Shown: positions 15,230 to 15,290 of the stretch, one piece after another
Position numbering within the stretch: position 1 is the stretch's first letter
Layout: each line of letters begins with the position of its first letter
Source of the DNA: Oscillospiraceae bacterium
GTDB lineage: Bacteria > Bacillota > Clostridia > Oscillospirales > Ruminococcaceae
Assembly (NCBI GenBank): GCA_020024175.1
Contig: JAHHUB010000020.1
Coordinates: 1-15,290 of the forward strand
DNA length: 15,290 nucleotides
Direction of reading: 5' to 3'
The notes under the pieces: generated by a model
What the model saw: the letters and a program-made list of their open reading frames with translations, nothing else
Told to the model about the DNA's origin: nothing
The model's database searches: none
Made by a program: the position numbers and the translations under genes

Positions 15230-15290
15230 CCCGCCGAGCGGGCGGTCAGACGCGTTCTAAGGTATTATTGTAATTTTAGATTACGCTCTC
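15229..15290 (+). repeat. Dispersed structured repeat, diverged copy C (cut off by window)
   Basis: It begins at the stop codon of the Sel1 gene with the hairpin GCCCGC-CGA-GCGGGC (15229-15243), followed by GTCAGACGCGTTCT identical to copies A and B in the opposite genomic orientation. From base 15244 to 15290, 31 of 47 bases match copy B without any gap. The AT-rich middle has changed most, while the CTCTC at the end stays in register. The stem differs from that of copies A/B at three pairs, each change matched on the other side. A second possible hairpin is GTAAT-TTTAG-ATTAC. The remaining GC-rich end lies outside the window. Confidence 0.8.

Noticed and set aside
15229..15243. Intrinsic terminator at the end of the Sel1 gene
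   Set aside because: The hairpin is strong but is followed by GGTCAGACGCG rather than a U-run, so it does not fit the standard model.

Overview
The window looks like chromosomal DNA from a low-GC, Gram-positive anaerobe of the class Clostridia, possibly a gut lineage. Pointers are the AT-rich sequence, the glgBCDAP gene order with a separate GlgD subunit, a TetM-like GTPase fused to a YacP/NYN nuclease domain, VanZ-family membrane proteins, and strong Shine-Dalgarno sites before most genes. No rRNA or tRNA gene is present to fix the species.

Positions 1-9960, all on the minus strand, hold a glycogen operon. It is read from right to left as glgB (branching enzyme), glgC and glgD (ADP-glucose pyrophosphorylase, catalytic and degenerate subunits), glgA (glycogen synthase), glgP (phosphorylase) and a GH13 neopullulanase-like hydrolase that runs off the left edge. 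Gaps are 1 to 35 bases, and one extended -10 promoter lies just upstream of glgB. GlgC/GlgD make ADP-glucose, GlgA extends chains, GlgB branches them, GlgP shortens them by phosphorolysis, and the GH13 enzyme probably trims leftover maltodextrins.

Positions 10079-10268 hold two nearly identical 90-base copies of a GC-rich-ended repeat with an exact 100-base period. The repeat overlaps the 3' end of the next gene, a minus-strand 863-residue fusion of a TetM/EF-G-like ribosomal GTPase and a Rae1/YacP-like NYN ribonuclease domain. The repeat supplies the last codons and the stop of that gene.

From 12895 rightward the genes are on the plus strand. A strong sigma-A-type promoter drives two adjacent VanZ-family genes, followed by a probable weak terminator. 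Another extended -10 promoter drives a zinc-ribbon plus Sel1-repeat protein. A diverged third copy of the repeat begins exactly at that gene's stop codon, in the same orientation relative to its gene, with compensatory changes in the terminal hairpin, and runs off the right edge.

The two items most worth attention are the GTPase-nuclease fusion, which joins two ribosome A-site activities in one protein, and the structured repeat family sitting on gene 3' ends.
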